From: Sulfurimonas sp.
GTDB taxonomy: Bacteria; Campylobacterota; Campylobacteria; Campylobacterales; Sulfurimonadaceae
Direction: 5' to 3'
DNA: 8,645 bases
Assembly: GCA_027858865.1 (NCBI GenBank)
Contig: JAQIBW010000177.1
Coordinates: 1 to 8,645 of the forward strand
The position numbers and the translations under genes were made by a program. The notes under the pieces were generated by a model that did not search any database, was not told where the DNA came from, and worked only from the letters and a program-made list of their open reading frames with translations. Shown piece by piece: positions 1 through 6,156 of the stretch (the first letter of the stretch is position 1; every line of letters begins with the position of its first letter).

Positions 1-804
1 TTGAGCTGTATGAATGGAGATTAACTCCAGCATCTCTTCTTTAGTAGTTTTACTATCAAGAAAGTCAAGAACTTCAACTATCCCTATAGAACCCATAGAG
101 TGGGGAAGTCTTGTGTACTTTTGCTCTAAATAACAAACTTCATCTATAAGTCCTAAATCTAGCATCTTGTGAGTTCTTTTTGAGATTCTATCTCTTAAAA
201 CATCTCTGTTTACATCAATATTATAAATATCTAAATTTTCTATGATAGGTTTAGGAGGATTTTGCTGAAACCACTCTGTTGGAGTGAGACCAGATGCTCT
301 ATAAATCAAAAGGGCTTTTTCCATTCTGTAAGCATCATTTTGGCTAATATTTTGCATATAATCAGAATCAATTTTTGTGAGTAAACCATAACAAACTTGA
401 AGGTTTTCAAGTTCATTTTTTACCTTAACTGTAGTCTTGGTATCTATGTTTGGAAGTGTTGATAAGCCGTTTAGAAGTGATTTTAGATAAAAAGAAGTAC
501 CACCGACAATGATTAGATTCTTACTCTTTTTTTCACATAACTCTTTCACTTCTTTGTAGATATTTATAAAAACATCTACACTAAAATAATCATCTGGATT
601 AAGCACATCTATCCCAAAATGTCTAACTTTTGAAAGTTCTTTTTTGGAAGGTTTTGCAGATACTATATCAATCTCTTTATAGATGCTAAGTGAGTCTATA
701 GATAGTATATATGCATCTATTTTTAGAGCAATTTTTATAGCTAAGTCACTCTTTCCGGATGCAGTTGGACCTATGAGTGCGAGTTGCTTTATAGCTTTAT
801 TCAT
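1..804 (-). CDS. miaA: tRNA dimethylallyltransferase MiaA (3' end outside the window)
   Basis: MiaA transfers a dimethylallyl group from DMAPP to N6 of A37 in tRNAs that read codons starting with U; it is cytosolic. The visible part is 268 codons, still open at the left edge. The P-loop GPTASGKS lies at residues 12-19. IDSLSIYKEID follows, with Asp37 at the position of the family's catalytic Asp, then SAKPS and RHFGIDVL, both typical of MiaA. GGTSFYLKSLL occurs further on. The last visible residues, SIHTAQ, match the start of the conserved C-terminal segment that normally continues into a KRQ-type motif, so about 30-40 residues are probably missing. The start at 802-804 is the only reasonable one: an in-frame TGA lies 18 nt upstream and the P-loop sits at the usual distance from the N-terminus. 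There is no Shine-Dalgarno sequence (see the promoter entry). It is divergent from the mqnP operon with a 66-bp gap. The identification is firm. Confidence 0.95.
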   Translation of the reverse strand, partial: MNKAIKQLALIGPTASGKSDLAIKIALKIDAYILSIDSLSIYKEIDIVSAKPSKKELSKVRHFGIDVLNPDDYFSVDVFINIYKEVKELCEKKSKNLIIVGGTSFYLKSLLNGLSTLPNIDTKTTVKVKNELENLQVCYGLLTKIDSDYMQNISQNDAYRMEKALLIYRASGLTPTEWFQQNPPKPIIENLDIYNIDVNRDVLRDRISKRTHKMLDLGLIDEVCYLEQKYTRLPHSMGSIGIVEVLDFLDSKTTKEEMLELISIHTAQ

Positions 805-810
805 AGCAAA

Positions 811-816
811 ATTATA
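811..816 (-). promoter_or_regulatory. -10 box of miaA, implying a leaderless mRNA
   Basis: On the minus strand a perfect TATAAT ends exactly 6 nt before the miaA ATG. With normal -10 to start-site spacing, transcription would begin at or within a base or two of the A of the start codon, giving a leaderless transcript. This fits the lack of any Shine-Dalgarno sequence upstream of this ATG. No convincing -35 hexamer is visible, as is usual for housekeeping promoters in Campylobacterota. Confidence 0.6.
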
Positions 817-837
817 TCATTTTAAATCAACTTTGGG

Positions 838-843
838 TAAAAT
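838..843 (+). promoter_or_regulatory. Candidate -10 box for the mqnP-ftsW-murG operon
   Basis: TAAAAT, preceded by a T-rich stretch and GGG, lies 17 nt before the GAGG ribosome binding site of mqnP. It would start transcription near position 850 and leave a leader of about 20 nt. It sits in the 66-bp divergent gap with miaA, so the two promoters are nearly back to back. The match is imperfect and no -35 is evident. Confidence 0.4.
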
Positions 844-859
844 AAAACAAAAATATTCT

Positions 860-864
860 GAGGT
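860..864 (+). promoter_or_regulatory. Ribosome binding site that fixes the TTG start of mqnP
   Basis: GAGGT lies 6 nt before the TTG at 871. No in-frame ATG stands at the required place, and the protein family begins at this point, so this site decides the non-ATG start. Confidence 0.7.
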
Positions 865-870
865 AAACAG

Positions 871-1731
871 TTGCAAAGATATATTAACAAAATAAAAGAC
901 TTTAACGAACTTGTAATGTTCGAACACTCTGTATTCTCTTTGCCATTTATCTTTATCGCGATGATTGTAGCAGCTGATGGTTGGTTTGGCTATTGGCTAC
1001 TTATTATGGGTGCATTAGCGGCTGTTAGTGCAAGAAACTTTGCTATGGGACTTAACAGATATGCAGATAGAGATATAGACGCAGTTAACCCTAGAACAGA
1101 GTCTCGTCCAAATGTTGATGGAAGACTTGACGCTACAAGTATTATGATTTTTGTAGTTGTAAATGCTTTTGTTTTTATCGCAGTAGCATATATGATAAAC
1201 GACTTAGCACTTTATCTTAGTATTCCTATTCTTTTTGTTCTTGGCTCTTACTCATACTTTAAAAGATTTTCACATTTAGCACATATTGTGTTAGGTATTT
1301 CACTTGGTCTTGCTCCCATAGCCGGTGTCGTTGCAGTTCAAGCTAGCATCCCTGCTTGGTCTGTAATCTTGAGCCTTGGTGTTATCTTCTGGGTTGCAGG
1401 ATTTGATTTGTTATACTCACTTCAAGATATAGAGTTTGACAAAGAAAATAATCTATACTCAATTCCCTCTCGTTACGGGGCAGATGCTACGCTTTTTATA
1501 TCATCACTATTTCATATGCTTAGTGTAATCTTTTGGGCTTTGTTTGTTTGGGTTGCAGGACTAGGTATTTTCGCTTATCTGGCTGTAATACTTAGTGCTC
1601 TAATGCTAGGTTTTGAGCATAAGATAGTTAGAAAAGATTTTACTCAGATTGATCGTGCTTTTTTTACAGTTAACGGTTATCTTGGTGTTGCATTTTTCGT
1701 ATTTATTATTTTAGATAAGGTAGTAGCATGA
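871..1731 (+). CDS. mqnP: Menaquinone biosynthesis prenyltransferase MqnP (UbiA family)
   Basis: Integral membrane prenyltransferase of the UbiA superfamily. In Campylobacterota the member of this type is assigned to the futalosine (Mqn) pathway, where it attaches the polyprenyl chain to the naphthoquinone precursor of menaquinone. The sequence has both Asp-rich prenyl-diphosphate/Mg sites: N62-x3-D66-x3-D70 in GLNRYADRDID, and D186-x3-D190 in LQDIEFD. About eight or nine hydrophobic segments fill the rest of the 286 residues, the usual family length. The N-terminal FNELVMFEHSVFSLPF is characteristic. The start is TTG with a strong GAGG at good spacing. It is the first gene of the seven-gene unit, and its TGA overlaps the next ATG by 4 bp. 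UbiA (ubiquinone) and MenA are the alternatives; MqnP is preferred because of the sequence style and because this phylum makes menaquinone by the futalosine route. Confidence 0.88.
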   Translation: MQRYINKIKDFNELVMFEHSVFSLPFIFIAMIVAADGWFGYWLLIMGALAAVSARNFAMGLNRYADRDIDAVNPRTESRPNVDGRLDATSIMIFVVVNAFVFIAVAYMINDLALYLSIPILFVLGSYSYFKRFSHLAHIVLGISLGLAPIAGVVAVQASIPAWSVILSLGVIFWVAGFDLLYSLQDIEFDKENNLYSIPSRYGADATLFISSLFHMLSVIFWALFVWVAGLGIFAYLAVILSALMLGFEHKIVRKDFTQIDRAFFTVNGYLGVAFFVFIILDKVVA

Positions 1732-2243
1732 GTGTTCGCCTAGTCTCAGCTCCTATTAGCTTACTGTATAGTGAAATGAGTCTTGATGAAGAGGCATACC
1801 TTAGAGAGTTTTCACGGTTGAGTGAGAGTGATGATGATCCTATTAGCCAGTGGTTGAAACTTGCAAAAGGTAGAGGTGAGACTTCTGAAACTGATCCAGT
1901 TCTATTAAACCTTGTCGTAGAGCTTCATAGAAAAATAGATGCTTTGGAGATGTTTATAAAAGATGAGACTCCAAAAAGAGTACCTATGACGCATAAAATA
2001 AAAATAGAATCTATAGGCTTTGAGCACTTTAAAGTAGAGTCTGCTGATTTAGAACCAGGTCAAGAATACTACGGTCGTGTTGAGATGCCGGTTCATCCAA
2101 AAAGAGATGTTCCTATATTTTTCAAAGCTATTGATGAGTCATTAGCAGAGATTGTAAAAATACATGATCGTGATGAAAAAGAGTGGGGTGTATATTTGAC
2201 AGCTAGAGAAAGAGTCCTTATCCGTGAGGCAAAAGCTAAATGA
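1728..2243 (+). CDS. Possible PilZ-like protein of unknown function
   Basis: A soluble 171-residue protein without signal peptide or membrane segment. Residues 15-50 are acidic and probably helical. Residues 57-80 (LLNLVVELHRKIDALEMF within) form an amphipathic helix with heptad-like Leu/Ile/Val spacing, probably for oligomerisation. Residues 88-171 look beta-rich, with alternating hydrophobic residues, LEPGQEYYGRVEMP and a final helix rich in Arg and Lys. This layout, a long oligomerising helix next to a small beta domain, resembles atypical PilZ proteins. I do not see the RxxxR or (D/N)xSxxG motifs that bind cyclic di-GMP in classical PilZ domains, so ligand binding is doubtful. ATG at 1728 overlaps the mqnP stop (ATGA), and AAGG lies about 10 nt upstream. 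The gene is certain; the PilZ call is a weak inference. Confidence 0.85.
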   Translation: MSVRLVSAPISLLYSEMSLDEEAYLREFSRLSESDDDPISQWLKLAKGRGETSETDPVLLNLVVELHRKIDALEMFIKDETPKRVPMTHKIKIESIGFEHFKVESADLEPGQEYYGRVEMPVHPKRDVPIFFKAIDESLAEIVKIHDRDEKEWGVYLTARERVLIREAKAK

Positions 2244-2761
2244 AATATGCTCACCTAATCAATATAGAGTACGTTGTGGTTGTTATGGCAGCTATGATTT
2301 TATATCTTGTGTATTATGTCTTTACAAAAGATTCAGAATTTAATAAAAATATTCGTTCTGTTGCATCTGTCGTTGAAGATTTAAATAGAGAGATATTTTA
2401 CCTAAAAAAAGAGCTGACAGATACTCAGAAAAATATTAAAAGTAACACTAGTCGTATGAGCGATAAAGAGATATATGAAGAAGTAGAGAGAACAGTGTAT
2501 GATATGGTTAAACCACGATCAGTTGGAGTTCAAAGACTTGAAGATACACTTATAACCATAGATGAGCAGATGAACCTTAGGATCGCATCACTAGAAAGTG
2601 GCGTAAAACAAATATCTATTCCTAGTTCAGTTCATGGAAATGATGATCAAAAAATTATCTCACTGTTTAAACAGGGTGTTTCACTAGAAACTATCTCTAA
2701 AGAATTACATATCTCAAAAGCAGAAGTTGAGTTTGTTCTTAAAATAAATAAAATAAAATAA
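2240..2761 (+). CDS. Membrane-anchored coiled-coil protein with C-terminal helix-turn-helix-like domain
   Basis: A 173-residue bitopic protein, not named with certainty. Residues 9-28 form one transmembrane helix (YVVVVMAAMILYLVYYVF), probably with a short outer N-terminus and the rest in the cytoplasm. Residues 35-70 and part of 95-125 are predicted helix/coiled coil, rich in Glu, Lys, Asp and Asn. Residues 138-173 form a compact helical module, IISLFKQGVSLETISKELHI followed by SKAEVEFVLKI, which reads as a helix-turn-helix of the type 'gly-turn, xxISKxLxISxAEV'. This order of TM, coil and small HTH resembles SwrB and the DUF2802/DUF6115-type proteins. Because it is membrane-tethered, the HTH-like module may bind protein rather than DNA. 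The start overlaps the previous stop by 4 bp, with GAGG 10 nt upstream. It lies directly before ftsW with a 1-bp gap, suggesting a link to envelope growth or division; that link is inference. Confidence 0.85.
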   Translation: MKYAHLINIEYVVVVMAAMILYLVYYVFTKDSEFNKNIRSVASVVEDLNREIFYLKKELTDTQKNIKSNTSRMSDKEIYEEVERTVYDMVKPRSVGVQRLEDTLITIDEQMNLRIASLESGVKQISIPSSVHGNDDQKIISLFKQGVSLETISKELHISKAEVEFVLKINKIK

Positions 2762-2764
2762 AAT
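2750..2764 (+). repeat. Pentanucleotide AAAAT repeat across a gene junction
   Basis: Three perfect AAAAT units, preceded by an imperfect AAAT unit, cover the stop codon of the coiled-coil gene (TAA at 2759-2761) and end within the ATG of ftsW (2763-2765). The run replaces the space where a Shine-Dalgarno sequence for ftsW would be expected. Confidence 0.75.
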
Positions 2765-3926
2765 GCCAGATATAAAACTCTTTACATTAGTTGCTATATT
2801 GATTTTTGTAAGCATAGTTCTTACGTATACTTTATCTGCCTATACCACTCTACTTTTTGGAGTTAATGAGTTCCACTTTGCTATAAGGCAGACGTTTTTT
2901 GGGTTTTTAGGCATTATAATAATCTGGTCGTTAGCACAACTAGACCCTGAGAAGTGGTTAAGTACAATAGGTTTTACGCTCTTTATCGGTTCAACAATTT
3001 TGATGATTGCTATGCCTTTTTTACCGGAATTTTTAGTAGCAGCTGTTGGTGGAGCAAAAAGATGGATAAAAATATTTGGTTTTTCACTAGCACCTGTTGA
3101 ATTTTTTAAAGTCGGATTTGTTTACTTCTTGTCTTGGAGTTTTTCAAGAAAGATTGGTCATCATGACGGGATGGGAATAGGAGCAGAGTTTAAACGCTTC
3201 ATTCCTTATGCTCTTGTTTTTGTAGGTGCTATGTTTATGATAGCTTTTATTCAAAATGACTTAGGACAAGTTGTTGTTCTTGGAATGACTCTACTTTTTA
3301 TGTTGATGTTTGCAGGCAGTAGTTTTAGATTTTTCCTTTCACTCCTTTCTATCTCTTTGCTATTTTTTATATTTTTTATAATGACAGCAGAACACAGGAT
3401 TAATAGAATAAAATCATGGTGGGCATTAGCTCAAAATAGTGTACTACAACTATTTCCTGCATCTATTGCCCAGAAGTTAAGAGTACCAACTGAGATAGAA
3501 CCATATCAGATAGGGCACTCTTTAAATGCCATACATAATGGTGGAATGTTCGGAACAGGACTAGGGGGAGGAACTTTTAAGCTTGGTTTTTTAAGTGAAG
3601 TTCATACTGACTTTGTGCTAGCCGGACTAGCAGAAGAGTTTGGTTTTATAGGTGTTTTAGGAGTAGTTATACTCTTTATGTGGATACTCCAAAGAATCTT
3701 TAAAATAGCAAATCGCTCAAATGATAGAAGTATGTATCTTTTTTCACTGGGTGTGGGCTTACTACTGGCATTTGCTTTTCTCATAAATGCTTATGGTATA
3801 AGTGGTATTACCCCGATTAAAGGTATTTCAGTTCCTTTTCTAAGTTATGGGGGTTCTGCTCTTATTGCAGCATCTATTGCTATTGGAATGGTGCTTATGG
3901 CTTCTAAAAAGGCAGATATGAAATGA
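2763..3926 (+). CDS. ftsW: Lipid II polymerase FtsW (SEDS family)
   Basis: SEDS-family glycosyltransferase that polymerises lipid II into septal peptidoglycan together with a class B penicillin-binding protein. The 387 residues contain about ten membrane segments. SEDS motifs visible in order: GGAKRWIKI (R100, W101), APVEFFK (residues 110-116, the position of the usual QPSEFxK), QNDLGQ (164-169, usual form QPDxG), LSEVHTDFV with the probable catalytic Asp283, AEEFGFIG just after it, and the C-terminal PFLSYGGSAL. FtsW is preferred over its paralogue RodA because murG follows directly. The first two motifs differ slightly from consensus. The start ATG has no Shine-Dalgarno sequence and sits in an AAAAT repeat, so translation is probably coupled to the preceding gene. 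The stop overlaps the murG start by 4 bp. Family assignment is certain; FtsW versus RodA is very likely. Confidence 0.92.
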   Translation: MPDIKLFTLVAILIFVSIVLTYTLSAYTTLLFGVNEFHFAIRQTFFGFLGIIIIWSLAQLDPEKWLSTIGFTLFIGSTILMIAMPFLPEFLVAAVGGAKRWIKIFGFSLAPVEFFKVGFVYFLSWSFSRKIGHHDGMGIGAEFKRFIPYALVFVGAMFMIAFIQNDLGQVVVLGMTLLFMLMFAGSSFRFFLSLLSISLLFFIFFIMTAEHRINRIKSWWALAQNSVLQLFPASIAQKLRVPTEIEPYQIGHSLNAIHNGGMFGTGLGGGTFKLGFLSEVHTDFVLAGLAEEFGFIGVLGVVILFMWILQRIFKIANRSNDRSMYLFSLGVGLLLAFAFLINAYGISGITPIKGISVPFLSYGGSALIAASIAIGMVLMASKKADMK

Positions 3927-4945
3927 AATTATGTATAACCGGCGGTGGAACAGGTGGACACTTGATGATAGCACAGGCTCTTGTAGAAGCCGCAGTTAAA
4001 CAGGGTCATGAAGCTATTTTTATAGGTTCTACTAGTGGACAGGATAGAAAATATTTTGAACAAAGAAGTGCTTTTTCGCATGTCTACTTTTTAGAGACTA
4101 CGGGAGTGGTAAACCAAAAAGGACTTGGTAAGTTTAAAGCTTTATATAAAGTATTTAGTGCCTTTTTAAAATCTAGAAAGATACTAAAAAAACATAAAAT
4201 CCAAGCAACATATAGCGTAGGCGGATTTTCAGCGGCCCCTGCATCTATTGCATCTATAACTAAGAGGATACCACTCTTTATGCATGAACAAAATGCAGTA
4301 GAGGGAAGATTAAACTCACTTTTAAAGCCTTTTGCAAAAAGATTTATCTCTGCTTATGATAAAGATTCTTTTATAAAAGGATACCCAGTAAAAGAGATCT
4401 ATTACAAAGATTCAAGAGTTAGAAAGAGTCTTGAGAACATCATTTTCTTAGGTGGTTCACATGGGGCAAAAGCTATAAATGACTTAGCACTTAGTGTTGC
4501 TGTAGAGTTAAAAGACAGAGGTATTAAGATTATTCATCAAGCAGGTGAGAAAGATTTTGATAGAGTGCAAAAAGAGTATAAGATAAAAGGTGTTGAAGTT
4601 GAGCTGTATAGCTTTACGAAAGATTTGGCATCTCTGATTCAAAGGGCAGACTTGGCTGTTAGTCGCGCAGGAGCGAGTACACTTTGGGAAGCTACAGCAA
4701 ATGGACTGCCTGCTTTTTATGTACCGTATCCGTATGCTGCAGGTGATCATCAGTACTACAACGCAAGGTTCATTGTTGAGAATGAACTTGGCTGGTGTGA
4801 GCGAGAAGATGAAGATTTAAAAGCTAAATTACTTGAGATTTTAGATGAACCTCTTGAAGAAAAAAGTAAAAAACTTATGGAGTATTCAAATAGTGATGTT
4901 GCAGATAAAATGATAGAAGATGTACAGGAGAGTATAAAGTGTTAA
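3923..4945 (+). CDS. murG: UDP-GlcNAc:lipid I N-acetylglucosaminyltransferase MurG
   Basis: MurG converts lipid I to lipid II on the inner face of the cytoplasmic membrane by transferring GlcNAc to undecaprenyl-PP-MurNAc-pentapeptide. The 340 residues form a GT-B fold. The N-terminal domain carries GGGTGGH (7-13) and HEQN (121-124). The C-terminal domain carries GGSHGA (177-182) and SRAGASTLWE (247-256), followed by ATANGLPAFYVPYPYAAGDH, the UDP-GlcNAc-binding signature. Length is slightly under the common 350-360. The ATG overlaps the ftsW stop by 4 bp, with AAGG 10 nt upstream. The product feeds FtsW, encoded just before it. The identification is firm. Confidence 0.96.
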   Translation: MKLCITGGGTGGHLMIAQALVEAAVKQGHEAIFIGSTSGQDRKYFEQRSAFSHVYFLETTGVVNQKGLGKFKALYKVFSAFLKSRKILKKHKIQATYSVGGFSAAPASIASITKRIPLFMHEQNAVEGRLNSLLKPFAKRFISAYDKDSFIKGYPVKEIYYKDSRVRKSLENIIFLGGSHGAKAINDLALSVAVELKDRGIKIIHQAGEKDFDRVQKEYKIKGVEVELYSFTKDLASLIQRADLAVSRAGASTLWEATANGLPAFYVPYPYAAGDHQYYNARFIVENELGWCEREDEDLKAKLLEILDEPLEEKSKKLMEYSNSDVADKMIEDVQESIKC

Positions 4946-5550
4946 GAGAATTAGCGCAAGGTTTAGTAGATCTGATTTTTGATTGGGGATATATAGGTAT
5001 CTTTTGTCTTATGGCAGTAGAGAGTTCATTTATACCTTTTCCTAGTGAAATCATTCTAATCCCAGCAGGCTATTTAGCTTCACAGGGGCAGATGAGTATA
5101 GGTATGATAATGTTTAGTGGTTTAGGTGGTTCGATTGTTGGAGCCTTTATAAACTACTATTTGGCACTTACTCTAGGGCGAAAAATCCTTAAAAAATATG
5201 GAAAGTATTTTTTTGTAAAAGAGAGTGCTTTAGATAAGATGGACAGTTTCTTTCAAAAGCATGGTCATATATCTACTTTTACCGGAAGACTTATCCCCGG
5301 TATTCGTCAGCTAATTTCCATACCGGCAGGTCTGGCTCGTATGAACTTGGTGCAATTTTCAATATACACAGCACTCGGTGCTGGCATCTGGGCACTAATA
5401 CTTACATTGCTTGGGTTTTTTATAGGTGAAAATCAAGAACTAATAGACACCTACTTAAAACAGATTACAATTACGGTTGTATTACTATTGATTCTGTTGG
5501 GTTCATGGTATGCTTATTATCAAAAAAATAGAGGAGTTAAAAGTGAGTAA
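4939..5550 (+). CDS. DedA-family membrane protein, candidate undecaprenyl-phosphate transporter
   Basis: DedA (SNARE-associated/VTT) family. Members have recently been implicated in moving undecaprenyl phosphate back across the cytoplasmic membrane and in other lipid scrambling. The 203 residues contain the first re-entrant motif ESSFIPFPSEIILIPAGYLA with the conserved Glu37, and the second motif GRLIPGIRQLISIPAG (residues 116-131) with conserved Arg117 and Arg123, followed by two C-terminal membrane helices and a basic tail. The start is GTG at 4939, chosen because AGGAG at 4926-4930 lies 8 nt upstream; it overlaps the murG stop by 7 bp. Lying directly behind murG and ftsW supports a role in recycling the lipid carrier that their products use. 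The family call is firm; the substrate is inferred from family and context. Confidence 0.92.
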   Translation: MLRELAQGLVDLIFDWGYIGIFCLMAVESSFIPFPSEIILIPAGYLASQGQMSIGMIMFSGLGGSIVGAFINYYLALTLGRKILKKYGKYFFVKESALDKMDSFFQKHGHISTFTGRLIPGIRQLISIPAGLARMNLVQFSIYTALGAGIWALILTLLGFFIGENQELIDTYLKQITITVVLLLILLGSWYAYYQKNRGVKSE

Positions 5551-6007
5551 TATGGAATATATGTTGGGAACAGGGTTTTTGGGAACAAGAGCACCTATAT
5601 TTATGGATGTAGTGACACTGATTGTGGCACTTTTACCTTTATTAGTAGCGAGTGCTATCTATTTGGCTAAAACAAAAAGATATAAAGCACATGCTTATGC
5701 ACAGATATTTATATTTGCTTTTTCTGTCATAGTGTTGGGTTATTTTGAGACTGGCGTTAGAATGGTTGGCGGTTTTGATTTTTTTATGAAAGATAGTGGA
5801 GTGTCACATAACTACGCATTTATCGTTCTTATCTTTCATATAGCTATATCTATAATAACACTTATAATTTGGGGTACAACTCTTTTTATGGCAAAGAAGC
5901 AAGTACAACTACGTAAACATAGAAAAGCTGGACTTATGACATTCACTGGAGTTGTAATGACTTCCCTGACTGGCATCTGGGTCTACTTTTTGATGTTTGT
6001 TTATTAG
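5543..6007 (+). CDS. DUF420-type four-helix membrane protein, possible terminal-oxidase assembly factor
   Basis: A 154-residue integral membrane protein with four hydrophobic segments (about 19-41, 50-68, 90-116 and 131-153). Histidines at 50, 89, 99 and 126 lie at or near membrane ends, and the stretch HRKAGLMTFTGVVMTSLTGI resembles the last conserved block of DUF420 proteins. One group of that family (CtaM/YozB of Firmicutes) is needed for haem-copper oxidase maturation; transferring that role here is inference. The GTG at 5543 is chosen because GAGGAG at 5531-5536 lies 6 nt upstream. A TTG at 5510 is also in frame but has no ribosome binding site and would deepen the overlap with dedA; ATG at 5552 is too far from the site. 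The chosen start overlaps the dedA stop by 8 bp. It is the last gene of the tight operon. Confidence 0.82.
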   Translation: MSNMEYMLGTGFLGTRAPIFMDVVTLIVALLPLLVASAIYLAKTKRYKAHAYAQIFIFAFSVIVLGYFETGVRMVGGFDFFMKDSGVSHNYAFIVLIFHIAISIITLIIWGTTLFMAKKQVQLRKHRKAGLMTFTGVVMTSLTGIWVYFLMFVY

Positions 6008-6009
6008 AG

Positions 6010-6108
6010 AGCTTGGCTTGAACGCAAGGAATGTTTTTTGCCTTAAGGTTCAATGTAAGGAATATTTTTGAATAAAATGTTCACTGGAGTTCAAAATAGA
6101 GCCAAGTT
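6010..6108 (+). other. Intergenic region with long-range stem and nested imperfect repeats
   Basis: No gene is visible between 6008 and 6156. AGCTTGGCTT at 6010-6019 can pair with GAGCCAAGTT-type sequence at 6099-6108 (7 central Watson-Crick pairs flanked by G-T and A-T pairs). Inside, TTGAAC (6018-6023) can pair with GTTCAA (6048-6053), enclosing GCAA/TTGC (6024-6027 with 6038-6041); the TTGAAC pairing shares two bases with the outer stem, so the two may be alternatives. AAGGAAT followed by a T run occurs twice, at 6026 and 6057. It may be the structured 3' end of the long operon transcript or a leader of the next gene. No T-tract follows, so it is not a classical terminator. Confidence 0.45.
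6073..6078 (+). promoter_or_regulatory. Candidate -10 box for bcp
   Basis: TAAAAT preceded by a T-rich stretch (AATATTTTTGAA). It would start transcription near 6085 and put the perfect hairpin at 6109-6136 into the 5' leader of bcp. It is a single weak-consensus box in AT-rich DNA. Confidence 0.3.
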
Positions 6109-6136
6109 TAGTTCCATATCTTTAGATATGGAACTA
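6109..6136 (+). repeat. Perfect 13-bp inverted repeat upstream of bcp
   Basis: TAGTTCCATATCT, two T bases, then AGATATGGAACTA: arms of 13 bp without a mismatch. As DNA it is an almost uninterrupted palindrome, fit for a dimeric regulator. As RNA it would be a stable hairpin, although a two-base loop would force opening of the top pair. It ends 10 nt before the AAGGA ribosome binding site of bcp. No T-tract follows on either strand, which speaks against a standard terminator. Confidence 0.8.
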
Positions 6137-6156
6137 GTTAAAATTAAGGAAAAAAT

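Noticed and set aside
683..895. Plus-strand open frame of 70 codons
   Set aside because: It lies mostly antisense to the well-supported N-terminal part of miaA, has no ribosome binding site and resembles no protein I know.
3602..3784. Minus-strand open frame of 60 codons
   Set aside because: Antisense to the catalytic region of ftsW, whose motifs are clear; no initiation signal.
4508..4750. Minus-strand open frame of 80 codons
   Set aside because: Antisense to the UDP-GlcNAc-binding part of murG; composition rich in Cys and Ser as expected for a shadow frame.
5510..5542. Upstream TTG start for the DUF420-type gene
   Set aside because: No ribosome binding site before it, and it adds 11 charged residues before the family's usual N-terminus; GTG at 5543 has GAGGAG at ideal spacing.
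5942..6091. Exact 12-bp repeat TTCACTGGAGTT at 5942 and 6080
   Set aside because: A 12-base match somewhere in 8.6 kb is expected by chance, and the flanks do not extend it.
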